From: Caballeronia sp. dw_19
Lineage (GTDB): Bacteria > Pseudomonadota > Gammaproteobacteria > Burkholderiales > Burkholderiaceae
Reading direction: 5' to 3'
DNA length: 64,000 bases
NCBI RefSeq assembly: GCF_018449515.1
Contig: NZ_JAAVUQ010000028.1
Coordinates: forward strand, 43,782 to 107,781
Each line of letters begins with the position of its first letter. Position 1 is the first letter of the stretch. Positions 46,745 to 56,002 of this stretch are shown here, piece after piece. The notes under the pieces were generated by a model, which saw only the letters and a list, made by a program, of their open reading frames with translations, did not search any database and was not told the origin of the DNA. The position numbers were made by a program, and so were the translations under genes.

Positions 46745-48070
46745 ATGTCTATCAAGATTCGCAAACTCGATTCCAGCGCCAACGGTTTTCACACGGCGCT
46801 GCACGCGGTGCTCGCGTTCGAGGCGAGCGAGGACGAAGCCATCGAGCGCTCGGTCGCGCAAATTCTCGCCGATGTCAAAACGCGTGGCGACGACGCTGTC
46901 CTGGAATACACGAACAAGTTTGACCGGCTGAAAGCCGAGAACGTCGCGTCGCTGGAATTGCCGCAGGCTGAACTGGAAGCGGCGCTCGAAGGGCTCGTAC
47001 CGAAACGCCGCGCCGCGCTGGAAGCAGCGGCGGCGCGCGTGCGCGGTTATCACGAGAAACAGCGGATCGAGTGCGGCAGCCATAGCTGGCAGTACACGGA
47101 AGCAGACGGCACGGTGCTCGGCCAGAAAGTCATGCCGCTGGATCGCGCGGGTATCTACGTGCCGGGCGGCAAGGCGGCGTATCCGTCGTCGGTGCTGATG
47201 AACGCGATTCCCGCGCGCGTGGCCGGCGTGAAGGAAATCGTGATGGTCGTGCCCACGCCCGACGGCGTGAAAAATCCGCTGGTGCTCGCGGCGGCGTTGC
47301 TGGGCGGCGTGGACCGCGTGTTTACCATCGGCGGCGCGCAGGCGATCGGCGCGCTGGCCTACGGCACGCAATCCATTCCTGCCGTCGATAAAATCTGCGG
47401 CCCGGGTAACGCGTACGTTGCATCGGCAAAACGGCGCGTGTTCGGCACCGTCGGTATCGACATGATCGCGGGACCGTCGGAAATCCTGATTATCTGCGAT
47501 GCGACCACGGACCCGCGCTGGGTCGCAATGGATCTGTTCTCGCAAGCCGAGCACGACGAACTCGCGCAATCCATCCTGCTGTGCCCGGACGCGACGTTTA
47601 TCCAGCGCGTGGAAGACGCGATCAACGAATTGCTGCCCACGTTGCCCCGTCGCAATGTGATCCAGCGCTCGCTCGAAGACCGTGGTGCGCTGATCAAGGT
47701 CGCCGACATGAACGAAGCTTGCGCGATCGCCAACGACATCGCGCCGGAACACCTCGAAATTTCCGCGCTCGATCCGCATCACTGGGCGGCGCAGATCCGT
47801 CACGCGGGCGCTATTTTCTTGGGCCGCTACACGAGCGAAAGCCTTGGCGATTACTGCGCGGGACCGAACCATGTACTACCGACGTCACGTACCGCGCGGT
47901 TTTCATCGCCGCTGGGCGTGTACGACTTCATCAAGCGCTCAAGCGTGATTGAAGTCAGCGCGGAAGGCGCGCAGACGCTCGGCGAGATTGCAGCCGAACT
48001 GGCGTATGGCGAAGGCCTGCAGGCGCATGCGCGCAGCGCTGAATATCGGATGAAAAATACATCGCAGTAA
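46745..48070 (+). CDS. hisD: Histidinol dehydrogenase HisD
   Basis: Zn/NAD enzyme for the last two oxidations to histidine. 441 aa, complete. Motifs: YVPGGKAAYPSSVLMNAIPA, GGAQAIGALAYGT, KICGPGNAYVASAKR, DMIAGPSEILI, MDLFSQAEHDE (zinc ligands Gln/His), and the C-terminal GPNHVLPTSRTARF. Start at 46745. Confidence 0.97.
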   Translation: MSIKIRKLDSSANGFHTALHAVLAFEASEDEAIERSVAQILADVKTRGDDAVLEYTNKFDRLKAENVASLELPQAELEAALEGLVPKRRAALEAAAARVRGYHEKQRIECGSHSWQYTEADGTVLGQKVMPLDRAGIYVPGGKAAYPSSVLMNAIPARVAGVKEIVMVVPTPDGVKNPLVLAAALLGGVDRVFTIGGAQAIGALAYGTQSIPAVDKICGPGNAYVASAKRRVFGTVGIDMIAGPSEILIICDATTDPRWVAMDLFSQAEHDELAQSILLCPDATFIQRVEDAINELLPTLPRRNVIQRSLEDRGALIKVADMNEACAIANDIAPEHLEISALDPHHWAAQIRHAGAIFLGRYTSESLGDYCAGPNHVLPTSRTARFSSPLGVYDFIKRSSVIEVSAEGAQTLGEIAAELAYGEGLQAHARSAEYRMKNTSQ

Positions 48071-48152
48071 CAAAGCAAAGACGCAAACCGAGTTAAACAC
48101 CGAGGCGGCCTTAGAGCCGCCCAACGTCCGGCGCCTGGCGTCCGGCAATACC

Positions 48153-49223
48153 ATGACACGACCACAAGACATTCTCCGCCCCGACGTCCTTGCAATGACG
48201 TGTTATCCCGTGCCGAATTCAACCGGTCTAGTGAAGCTCGACGCAATGGAAAATCCGTATCGGTTGCCGGCGAAGCTGGCTGCTGAATTGGGCGAACGCT
48301 TATCGGACGTCGCCTTGAACCGATACCCCGAACCCCGTCCGACCGCGTTGATCGAGAAGATCAAGCGCGTCATGCAAGTGCCCGCCGCGTGCGAATTGCT
48401 GCTCGGCAACGGCTCGGATGAATTGATCAGCATGATGTCGATGGCGTGCGCGAAACCCGGCGCCACCGTCGTCGTGCCGGTTCCCGGCTTCGTGATGTAC
48501 GAGATGTCGGCGAAATTCGCGGGGCTTGAGTTTATCGGCGTGCCGTTGAACGCTGATTTCACACTCGATGTCGACACGCTGATTTCCGCGATCGAAACGC
48601 ACAACCCGGCGCTGGTATATCTCGCGTATCCGAACAATCCGACCGGCACGCTTTACGACGACGCGGATATTGAACGCGTGATCGCGGCGGCATCGAACAG
48701 CCTGGTTGTAATCGATGAAGCGTATCAACCGTTCGCCCAGCAAAGCTGGCTGCCGCGCGCTGCAGATTTCGACAACGTGGTCGTGATGCGGACGATGTCG
48801 AAGCTCGGCCTGGCGGGTATTCGCCTGGGTTATCTGGCGGGCAAGGCGTCATGGACCACGGAATTCGATAAAGTGCGTCCGCCGTACAACATCAACGTGC
48901 TGACGCAGGCGGCCGCGGATTTCATGCTCGATCACCTCGATGTGCTCGATGCCCAAGCCGCCGAACTCCGCATTGAACGCTCGCGGTTGGAACTGGCCTT
49001 GAAGGCGCTGCCCGGCGCGACCGTTTATCCCAGCGCCGGCAACTTTCTGCTGGTTCGTGTTCCCGATGCTGCTGCCGTCTTCGAAACCCTGCTGACATCG
49101 CGGGTTTTGATCAAAAACGTGAGTAAAATGCATCCGTTATTGGCGAATTGCGTGCGTTTGACGGTCGGATCGGCAGAAGAGAATGCGCAAATGATCGCCG
49201 CTCTGAAACTCGCGCTGCACTGA
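48153..49223 (+). CDS. hisC: Histidinol-phosphate aminotransferase HisC
   Basis: PLP aminotransferase acting on imidazole acetol phosphate. 356 aa. Motifs: LLLGNGSDELI, AYPNNPTGTL, VVIDEAYQPF, and the PLP lysine in RTMSKLGLAGIRLGY. C-terminal Arg motif NCVRLTVGSAEEN contacts substrate. Start ATG 48153; the RBS is weak. 82 bp after hisD. Confidence 0.96.
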   Translation: MTRPQDILRPDVLAMTCYPVPNSTGLVKLDAMENPYRLPAKLAAELGERLSDVALNRYPEPRPTALIEKIKRVMQVPAACELLLGNGSDELISMMSMACAKPGATVVVPVPGFVMYEMSAKFAGLEFIGVPLNADFTLDVDTLISAIETHNPALVYLAYPNNPTGTLYDDADIERVIAAASNSLVVIDEAYQPFAQQSWLPRAADFDNVVVMRTMSKLGLAGIRLGYLAGKASWTTEFDKVRPPYNINVLTQAAADFMLDHLDVLDAQAAELRIERSRLELALKALPGATVYPSAGNFLLVRVPDAAAVFETLLTSRVLIKNVSKMHPLLANCVRLTVGSAEENAQMIAALKLALH

Positions 49224-49252
49224 AATCTCTTAAAAGTCTCAAAGGAAATACC

Positions 49253-49840
49253 ATGCGCAATGCGGAAGTCGTTCGCAACACCAGCGAAACGCAGATCCGT
49301 GTGAAGCTCGACCTGGACGGCACCGGCAAGCAAAAGCTTGCCACCGGTGTGCCGTTTCTCGACCACATGCTCGACCAGATCGCGCGTCACGGCCTTTTCG
49401 ACCTTGAAGTCGAAGCGCATGGCGACCTTCATATCGATGACCACCACACGGTGGAAGATACGGGTATCACGCTGGGTCAGGCCGTGGCGAAGGCCATTGG
49501 CGACCGCAAGGGCATTCGCCGATACGGCCATTCCTACGTGCCGCTCGACGAAGCGCTGTCACGCGTGGTGATCGATTTTTCGGGCCGGCCGGGGCTGGAA
49601 TTTCACGTCCCGTTCACGCGTGCGCGCATTGGCACGTTCGACGTCGATCTCACCATCGAATTCTTCCGCGGTTTCGTGAATCACGCGGGCGTGACGCTGC
49701 ACATCGACAATTTGCGCGGCATCAATGCGCATCATCAGGTGGAAACCGTCTTCAAGGCATTCGGCCGCGCGTTGCGCATGGCTGTTGAGCTGGACGAGCG
49801 CGCGGCAGGGCAGATTCCATCGACCAAGGGCAGCCTTTAA
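49253..49840 (+). CDS. hisB: Imidazoleglycerol-phosphate dehydratase HisB
   Basis: Monofunctional Mn-dependent dehydratase, 195 aa; no histidinol phosphatase domain, so that activity comes from another gene. Two metal sites: FLDHMLDQIARHG and DLHIDDHHTVEDTGI, repeated later as FVNHAGVTLHI and INAHHQVETVFKAF. ATG 49253 with AAAGGA upstream. Confidence 0.97.
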   Translation: MRNAEVVRNTSETQIRVKLDLDGTGKQKLATGVPFLDHMLDQIARHGLFDLEVEAHGDLHIDDHHTVEDTGITLGQAVAKAIGDRKGIRRYGHSYVPLDEALSRVVIDFSGRPGLEFHVPFTRARIGTFDVDLTIEFFRGFVNHAGVTLHIDNLRGINAHHQVETVFKAFGRALRMAVELDERAAGQIPSTKGSL

Positions 49841-49933
49841 GCGCCTTCTAAATAACGCGAAACTGGCACATGTCGGGCGTGTTTCCAAGCGCGTCCGGGC
49901 CGTCCGCGTCGATACGAGCCATGCCGGCCTGCG

Positions 49934-50554
49934 ATGAATCTACTCAAATCGTTTATTTCGTTGCTCGCGCTGATCAATCCGGTCGGCGCGATCCCGTTTT
50001 TTCTGAGCTTGACGACCGATATGTCGAGCCCGGAGAAGAAAAACACGATCCGGATCGCGTCCATTTCGGTCTTCTGCGTGATTGGCGTGACTGCGCTGCT
50101 CGGACAGCAGATCATCGCGTTCTTCGGGATTTCCGTCGGATCTCTTGAAGTGGGCGGCGGCATCATCATGTTGTTGATGGCGATCAACATGTTGAACGCG
50201 CAAGTCGGCAACGCGCGCTCCACGCCGGAAGAGCGACACGAAGCCGAGATGAAAAGCAGCATCGCGGTCGTGCCGCTCGCCATTCCGCTGCTGACGGGAC
50301 CGGGTTCCATCAGCACGGTGATCGTCTATTCTGCAAGTGTGGTGCACTGGTATGACCGTATCGGACTGGTCATGATCGGCGGGGTGCTGGCGCTGTTGTG
50401 TTTCGGTGCGCTGCGCCTGGCTGAACCCATTGCGAGCTGGGTCGGGCGTACGGGCATTAACATTGGTACGCGCCTGATGGGTTTGATGCTGTCGGCGCTG
50501 GCGGTGGAATTTATCGTCAACGGATTGAAGGCGTTGCTGCCCTCCTTGAAATAG
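49934..50554 (+). CDS. MarC family membrane protein
   Basis: 206 aa integral membrane protein with six predicted spans (UPF0056/MarC). Family motifs LLALINPVGAIPFFL near the start and VPLAIPLLTGPGSIST in the middle. Function unknown; an old link to multiple antibiotic resistance was withdrawn. It sits inside the his operon between hisB and hisH, same strand, with 93 and 31 bp gaps. Confidence 0.92.
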   Translation: MNLLKSFISLLALINPVGAIPFFLSLTTDMSSPEKKNTIRIASISVFCVIGVTALLGQQIIAFFGISVGSLEVGGGIIMLLMAINMLNAQVGNARSTPEERHEAEMKSSIAVVPLAIPLLTGPGSISTVIVYSASVVHWYDRIGLVMIGGVLALLCFGALRLAEPIASWVGRTGINIGTRLMGLMLSALAVEFIVNGLKALLPSLK

Positions 50555-50585
50555 CGTTCTGGAACGTGCTGAATTGAATACTTCG

Positions 50586-51236
50586 ATGAAAACTTCGATA
50601 GCAATCGTGGATTACGGCATGGGCAACCTGCGTTCCGTGTATCAGGCGCTGCGCAAGGCCGCGCCGGAAGCGGACGTGGCGATCGTCGAGCAGCCCGAAG
50701 CAATCCGTGCGGCCGACCGGGTCGTGCTGCCGGGACAGGGCGCCATGCGCGACTGCATGGCGCACCTCGGCGCGTCGGGCCTGCAGGAAGCCGTCATGGA
50801 AGCCGCGCGCAACAAACCCATGCTGGGCGTGTGTGTCGGTGAGCAGATGCTGTTTGACTGGAGCCAGGAAGGCGACGCGAAGGGCACGAATGGCCTTGGC
50901 CTGATACCCGGCAAGGTCGTGCGCTTCGATCTGGAAGGCCAACTGCAAGATGACGGCTCGCGTTTCAAAGTCCCGCAGATGGGCTGGAACCGCGTGCGTC
51001 AGACGCAGCGGCACGCGCTGTGGGACGGCGTGCCCGACGAATCATTTTTCTATTTCGTGCACAGTTATTACGGCGTTCCGGACAATCCGGCGCATACGTC
51101 CGGCGAAACCCTGTACGGCGCGCCGTTTACTTCGGCTATTGCTCGGGACAATCTGTTCGCGACCCAGTTTCACCCAGAGAAGAGCGCCGATGCGGGCTTG
51201 CGGCTGTATCGAAACTTCGTACACTGGAAACCATGA
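50586..51236 (+). CDS. hisH: Imidazole glycerol phosphate synthase glutaminase HisH
   Basis: Class I glutaminase that supplies ammonia to HisF. 216 aa. Catalytic Cys83 in LGVCVGEQMLF; His/Glu in ATQFHPEKSA near the C-terminus. I take ATG 50586 (MKTSIAIVDYGMGNLRS); an in-frame TTG at 50574 is possible because GGAAC lies 9 nt before it. HisF partner is at 52443. Confidence 0.95.
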   Translation: MKTSIAIVDYGMGNLRSVYQALRKAAPEADVAIVEQPEAIRAADRVVLPGQGAMRDCMAHLGASGLQEAVMEAARNKPMLGVCVGEQMLFDWSQEGDAKGTNGLGLIPGKVVRFDLEGQLQDDGSRFKVPQMGWNRVRQTQRHALWDGVPDESFFYFVHSYYGVPDNPAHTSGETLYGAPFTSAIARDNLFATQFHPEKSADAGLRLYRNFVHWKP

Positions 51237-51407
51237 AGTTCGCGTTTTTGGTGCTGTTTTAGCGGTGATTTGACGTTTTGGCTTATGCCGTTTGCAGCGG
51301 CGAGCCTTGCATCACTTGTACTACACTAGCGAGACGGCAGGCAAAACAGGGCGCTGTGCCCAAATTTGCAACCGTTCGATCAACCCTCATCCGATAACGC
51401 TATTTCT

Positions 51408-52160
51408 ATGTTGCTCATTCCGGCCATCGATCTAAAAGACGGTCAGTGCGTACGCCTCAAACAAGGCGATATGGACCAGGCGACCATTTTTTCCGAAGAT
51501 CCGGCGGCAATGGCCCGGCTATGGGTCGATCGGGGCGCACGGCGGCTTCATCTCGTCGACCTGAACGGCGCGTTTGCCGGCAAGCCGAAAAACGAAGAAG
51601 CCATCCGCGCGATCATCAAGGAAGTCGGTAACGACATCCCGGTGCAGCTCGGTGGCGGCATTCGCGACCTGAACACCATCGAACGCTATCTCGATGACGG
51701 TCTGGAGTACGTGATCATCGGCACGGCGGCGGTGAAAAATCCGGGCTTCCTGCAAGATGCGTGCACCGCGTTTGCGGGTCATATCATCGTCGGGCTGGAT
51801 GCGAAGGACGGTAAGGTCGCCACCGACGGCTGGAGCAAGCTGACGGGGCACGAGGTCATCGACCTCGGCCGCAAGTTCGAAGACTACGGCTGCGAGGCGA
51901 TCATCTATACGGATATCGGCCGCGACGGCATGTTGCAGGGCATCAACATTGAAGCCACTGTGCGCCTCGCGCAAGCCGTCAAGATTCCAGTGATCGCGAG
52001 CGGCGGATTATCGAACCTGGGCGACATCGACTCCCTGTGCGAAGTGGAAGACGAAGGTATTTCCGGCGTGATTTGCGGACGCGCGATTTATTCGGGCGAC
52101 CTGGATTTCGCCGCCGCGCAAGCGCGCGCCGACAAGCTGCGCGAAGCCGACGACGCCTGA
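51408..52160 (+). CDS. hisA: ProFAR isomerase HisA
   Basis: Amadori isomerisation of ProFAR to PRFAR. 250 aa TIM barrel with half-barrel symmetry. N-terminal MLLIPAIDLKDGQCVRL with the catalytic Asp8, phosphate sites QLGGGIRD and ASGGLSN, second catalytic Asp in YTDIGRDGML. ATG 51408. Preceded by a 171 bp gap after hisH, so an extra promoter is possible. Confidence 0.97.
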   Translation: MLLIPAIDLKDGQCVRLKQGDMDQATIFSEDPAAMARLWVDRGARRLHLVDLNGAFAGKPKNEEAIRAIIKEVGNDIPVQLGGGIRDLNTIERYLDDGLEYVIIGTAAVKNPGFLQDACTAFAGHIIVGLDAKDGKVATDGWSKLTGHEVIDLGRKFEDYGCEAIIYTDIGRDGMLQGINIEATVRLAQAVKIPVIASGGLSNLGDIDSLCEVEDEGISGVICGRAIYSGDLDFAAAQARADKLREADDA

Positions 52161-52212
52161 GCCTAAGTTCTTACGCCTAAGTCTTAAGCCTAAGCAGCCG
52201 CATGTTGCGAGG

Positions 52213-52254
52213 GCGCCGCGCAGTCGTGGGTAACTGACCACGCGGCGACCTTTT
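52213..52254 (+). terminator. Hairpin with T-run between hisA and hisF
   Basis: cgccgcg (52214–52220) can pair with cgcggcg (52241–52247) or, with a bulge, extend through cgtgg/ccacg; ACCTTTT follows. It may be an internal terminator or attenuator in the 282 bp hisA–hisF gap. Weak evidence. Confidence 0.35.
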
Positions 52255-52442
52255 CGGCCAGCCTGATTTAAGCGCCTTATGTGCTTCCGGACAGTTTTCT
52301 GCTCAGCCTGATCGAGGCGCGCCGCAAGTCCGTACAGGCGGGGCGGCCATTCGTTTCGCTTCTTTCCGCGATGGTCAATTTCGATTGAACCGCCTCGCTT
52401 ATCCTAAGCACTCACTCGCAGCGCAACGGCATTCGTAACAAC

Positions 52443-53216
52443 ATGGCTCTCGCTAAACGCATCATCCCGTGTCTCGATGTCACCGCTGGCCGCGTGGTCA
52501 AGGGCGTCAATTTCCTCGAATTGCGCGACGCGGGCGATCCCGTCGAAATTGCTCGCCGATACGACGACCAGGGCGCCGACGAACTCACGTTCCTCGACAT
52601 CACCGCCACCTCCGACCAGCGTGACCTGATCCTGCCGATCATCGAACAGGTGGCGTCGCAGGTCTTTATCCCGCTGACCGTTGGCGGCGGCGTGCGCGCG
52701 GTGGAAGACGTGCGTCGGCTGCTGAACGCGGGCGCCGACAAGATCAGCATGAATTCATCGGCGGTGGCGAATCCGCAACTCGTGCGCGATGCATCGGACA
52801 AACACGGTTCGCAGTGCATCGTGGTGGCCATCGACGCAAAGCGTGTCAGCGCCGTGGGCGAAACCCCGCGTTGGGAAGTTTTCACGCACGGTGGCCGCAA
52901 GAACACGGGACTCGACGTGATCGAGTGGGCGCGCAAGATGGCGGAATTTGGCGCCGGCGAAATCCTGCTGACCAGCATGGATCGTGACGGCACGAAAAGC
53001 GGCTTCGATCTTGCGCTGACGCGCGCGGTGTCCGACGCTATTTCGATTCCGGTGATTGCATCGGGCGGCGTGGGTTCGCTCGCGCATCTGGCCGACGGCA
53101 TCACCGAAGGTCACGCCGATGCGGTGCTTGCCGCCAGCATTTTCCACTATGGCGAACACACGGTCGGCGAGGCGAAACGCTTCATGGCCGATCAGGGTAT
53201 TTCGGTGAGGATTTAA
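52443..53216 (+). CDS. hisF: Imidazole glycerol phosphate synthase cyclase HisF
   Basis: Cyclase half of IGP synthase, closing the imidazole ring and releasing AICAR. 257 aa TIM barrel. Catalytic Asp11 in IIPCLDVTAGRVVKG and the second Asp in LTSMDRDGTKSGFD. Phosphate sites TVGGGVR and ASGGVGS. Start 52443. Confidence 0.97.
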   Translation: MALAKRIIPCLDVTAGRVVKGVNFLELRDAGDPVEIARRYDDQGADELTFLDITATSDQRDLILPIIEQVASQVFIPLTVGGGVRAVEDVRRLLNAGADKISMNSSAVANPQLVRDASDKHGSQCIVVAIDAKRVSAVGETPRWEVFTHGGRKNTGLDVIEWARKMAEFGAGEILLTSMDRDGTKSGFDLALTRAVSDAISIPVIASGGVGSLAHLADGITEGHADAVLAASIFHYGEHTVGEAKRFMADQGISVRI

Positions 53217-53219
53217 GCG

Positions 53220-53633
53220 GTGACTGCACAAACTGAAGAAGCGAGTTGGCTCGATAAGGTCAAGTGGGACGCGAACGGTCTCGTGCCGGTGATCGCTCAG
53301 GAATCCACAACGGGTGACGTGCTGATGTTCGCGTGGATGAACCGCGAAGCGTTGGCGAAGACCATCGAATTGAAGCGCGCCGTGTATTACTCGCGTTCGC
53401 GCCAGCGCCTGTGGTTCAAGGGCGAGGAATCGGGACACGTCCAGCACGTGCATGAAGTCCGGCTCGATTGCGATGAAGACGTCGTATTGCTCAAAGTGGA
53501 GCAGGTGTCGGGCATTGCGTGCCACACCGGCCGCCATTCGTGCTTTTTCCAGAAATTCGAGGGATCGGTCAAAACGGGCGACTGGATCGCGGTCGATCCG
53601 GTCTTGATGGACCCTGAACATATCTATAAGTAA
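53220..53633 (+). CDS. hisI: Phosphoribosyl-AMP cyclohydrolase HisI
   Basis: Zn-dependent hydrolysis of PR-AMP. 137 aa, not fused to HisE. Motifs: MFAWMNREALAKTIE, YSRSRQRLWFKGEESGH, DCDEDVVLLKV, and the zinc-binding CHTGRHSCFFQ. GTG start at 53220 just after hisF; the stop overlaps hisE (TAATG). Confidence 0.96.
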   Translation: MTAQTEEASWLDKVKWDANGLVPVIAQESTTGDVLMFAWMNREALAKTIELKRAVYYSRSRQRLWFKGEESGHVQHVHEVRLDCDEDVVLLKVEQVSGIACHTGRHSCFFQKFEGSVKTGDWIAVDPVLMDPEHIYK

Positions 53634-54013
53634 TGACTCAAGCCACGCTTTCCACGCAAGACACGTTGCTGCGCCTCGCGGCGATTATCGATAGCCGCAA
53701 GGGCGGAGATCCGGAACAATCTTACGTTTCCCGACTCTTTCATAAAGGTGACGACGCCGTTCTCAAGAAGATCGGCGAGGAAGCTACCGAAGTCGTGCTG
53801 GCCGCCAAGGACACGCGACACGGCGGTGCACCCAAGGCGCTTGTCGGCGAAGTGGCCGACTTGTGGTTCCATTGTCTCGTGATGTTGTCCCATTTCGACC
53901 TCGGTCCGGCAGACGTCATTGCCGAACTGGAACGGCGAGAGGGGATGTCGGGGATCGAAGAAAAGGCGTTACGCAAATCCCGCGATCGTGAGCAGAACGA
54001 AAACGGCGGCTAA
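53633..54013 (+). CDS. hisE: Phosphoribosyl-ATP pyrophosphatase HisE
   Basis: MazG-fold enzyme that removes PPi from PR-ATP. 126 aa. Motifs: SYVSRLFHKGDDAVLKKIG, EEATEVVLAAKD and EVADLWFHCLVML. Separate HisI and HisE are the usual state in this group. TAATG overlap with hisI. Confidence 0.96.
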   Translation: MTQATLSTQDTLLRLAAIIDSRKGGDPEQSYVSRLFHKGDDAVLKKIGEEATEVVLAAKDTRHGGAPKALVGEVADLWFHCLVMLSHFDLGPADVIAELERREGMSGIEEKALRKSRDREQNENGG

Positions 54014-54058
54014 GCTGCAGGGTCGGGTCACGTTCGACCGGTCGCCGAGGAGGATGAA

Positions 54059-54451
54059 ATGAATCAGCCTTATGAGCCTTATCCGCCGCCTGTTTACCAA
54101 AACTCGCCCGAATCCGAACGCCTGCGCAGCTTGCGCACGCTGACCCACGTGCTATATGCGCTTTACGCCGCGTACTGGCTCACTGGCGGGTTGACCGTGC
54201 TGATCGCGGTCATCATCAATTACCTGAAACGCGATGACGTCGCCGGAACGCCGTATGAAGCGCATTTCCGGTGGCAGATCCGCACCTTCTGGTGGGCGCT
54301 ACTCGGTCATGTGATCGGCATAGCGCTGATCTGGGTGTTTATCGGCTTCCCCATTTTGTTCGTGGTCGGCATCTGGACGCTGTATCGCGTTATAAAGGGC
54401 TGGCTGTTTTTGTACGAGAACAAGCCATTGCAACCGGGTGCCTGGGTTTGA
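54059..54451 (+). CDS. DUF4870-like small membrane protein
   Basis: 130 aa. A Pro/Tyr-rich N-terminal tail (NQPYEPYPPPVYQN) is followed by three probable membrane spans: LYALYAAYWLTGGLTVLIAV, WALLGHVIGIALIWVF and FVVGIWTLYRVIKGWLFLY. GTPYEAHFRWQIRTFWW between spans is the family landmark. Function unknown. Lies 45 bp after hisE and 54 bp before hinT, probably co-transcribed. RBS GAGGA 5–6 nt before ATG. Confidence 0.82.
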   Translation: MNQPYEPYPPPVYQNSPESERLRSLRTLTHVLYALYAAYWLTGGLTVLIAVIINYLKRDDVAGTPYEAHFRWQIRTFWWALLGHVIGIALIWVFIGFPILFVVGIWTLYRVIKGWLFLYENKPLQPGAWV

Positions 54452-54505
54452 GACCGAACGCCTGATCTTCAACATGCATTCATATCGGGATATCCCGCGA
54501 CACAC

Positions 54506-54868
54506 ATGAGCCAAGAGAACTGCATTTTCTGTAAGATCGCTGCAGGAGAAATTCCGAGCAAGAAAGTCCATGAAGACGATGAATTCGTTGCTTTTCACGA
54601 TATCAACCCGGCCGCGCCCGTCCATGTGCTGGTGATCCCGCGTAAACATATTGAGACGCTGTCGAGCTGCACCGAAGCCGATGCGCCGCTGCTTGGTAGA
54701 ATGCTGAGCCTGACGGCACGGCTTGCCAGCGAGCTGGGCGTTGCGTACACGGGCGGCGAGACTGGTTTCCGAACGGTCATCAATACCGGTCCGGGCGGCG
54801 GGCAAGAGGTGTATCACATTCACGCTCATATCCTCGCCGGGGAACGTCCGTGGCGCCGGATGGGCTGA
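54506..54868 (+). CDS. hinT: Histidine triad (HIT) family hydrolase HinT
   Basis: Purine nucleoside phosphoramidase-like HIT protein, 120 aa. The histidine triad is HIHAHIL near residues 106–112. N-terminal CIFCKIAAGEIPSKKV is the HinT type. Position between his and tat genes is conserved in this group. AAGAGAA-type RBS is weak. Confidence 0.94.
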   Translation: MSQENCIFCKIAAGEIPSKKVHEDDEFVAFHDINPAAPVHVLVIPRKHIETLSSCTEADAPLLGRMLSLTARLASELGVAYTGGETGFRTVINTGPGGGQEVYHIHAHILAGERPWRRMG

Positions 54869-55059
54869 AGGATCGTCGATGGAAAGGGCTGATCGTGTGA
54901 TCAAGATGTAATGAAAGCGAAAGCGTCTTTCCATCGCAATATTAGGCGTGCAAGATATCGGTTTAATCATCGGGGCGTCGACGCTCCGACTCGGGCCGCA
55001 AGGCCCACATTCTTCGTCGCGAGCGACATGCGCGGCGAAGCCAAGGAGAGTTTTCAGTC

Positions 55060-55290
55060 ATGGGTTCGTTGAGCATTTGGCATTGGTTGATCGTTTTGCT
55101 GATCGTGGCACTGGTCTTCGGCACGAAGAAACTGCGCAACATCGGCGGGGATCTGGGCGGCGCGGTAAAGGGTTTCAAGGAAGGTATGAAGGAAGGCGAA
55201 GGGACGCCGGCCGAGCAGCGCGAATTGCCGCGCAACGGTACGGTCGACGTGGAAGCGAAGGACAAGACCCGTTCGAGCGACTACCGCTAA
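55060..55290 (+). CDS. tatA: Twin-arginine translocase subunit TatA
   Basis: Pore-forming subunit for folded proteins. 76 aa: one N-terminal span (SIWHWLIVLLIVALVFG), the FGTKKLRN hinge and an amphipathic helix GGDLGGAVKGFKEGMKE. AAGGAGAG lies about 8–14 nt upstream. Clients in this window are MsrP and the Rieske protein. Confidence 0.96.
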   Translation: MGSLSIWHWLIVLLIVALVFGTKKLRNIGGDLGGAVKGFKEGMKEGEGTPAEQRELPRNGTVDVEAKDKTRSSDYR

Positions 55291-55384
55291 TCAAGCTGAT
55301 TAATCTGACCCAGGTAATCTGACCCAGGCACGGTAAGCCCGGCACCGGTCACCTTCACTCGCCACCCTCAGGATCTTCGATTCC

Positions 55385-55933
55385 ATGCTCGACCTTGGTC
55401 TGACCAAAATGGCGCTGATTGGCGTCGTCGCGCTGGTAGTGCTCGGGCCGGAACGCTTGCCCGGTGTGGCACGAACAGCAGGCGCGCTGTTTGGCCGCGC
55501 ACAGCGGTATATCAACGACGTCAAGGCCGAAGTCTCGCGTGAGATGGAACTCGACGAGTTGAAGAAGATGCGCACCGAGTTCGAAACGGCGGCATCGAAT
55601 GTCGAGAACAAGATTCACGACAATCTTCGCCAGCACGAAAACGAACTCAACGACGCCTGGAACCAGGGCACGTCCGTGTCGGACAGCGTGGCGGGCGGTG
55701 GCGACCCGAATCTGACGCACGTTTCCGGGGACACCTGGCGTTCGAACTCGGACAACACGTTCAGCAGCAGCAACGTGTCGCCGGCGAAACGCAAGAACTG
55801 GCGCGTCAAGCAGGCCGCCATTCCGAACTGGTACAAGCGCACCACGTTACGCAAGACGCGCGTTCAGTCAGGTGCGGCGCGCGTGGCGCGGCATACGCCT
55901 GAGACGCTGCGTCGTCCCACGCGGTTTTTCTGA
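55385..55933 (+). CDS. tatB: Twin-arginine translocase subunit TatB
   Basis: Substrate receptor with TatC. 182 aa: N-terminal span MALIGVVALVVLGPERLP, then a long amphipathic/coiled-coil helix (about 30–100) and a basic tail with ARVARHTPETLRRPTRFF at the end. The GPERLP motif identifies it. Between tatA and tatC. Confidence 0.95.
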   Translation: MLDLGLTKMALIGVVALVVLGPERLPGVARTAGALFGRAQRYINDVKAEVSREMELDELKKMRTEFETAASNVENKIHDNLRQHENELNDAWNQGTSVSDSVAGGGDPNLTHVSGDTWRSNSDNTFSSSNVSPAKRKNWRVKQAAIPNWYKRTTLRKTRVQSGAARVARHTPETLRRPTRFF

Positions 55934-56002
55934 TGTTTGCGCCACTTTCATTGCGCGAACGCCAACTTCCCTTCCATCGATGAATCCCAGCAGAGGGCCG
56001 GC

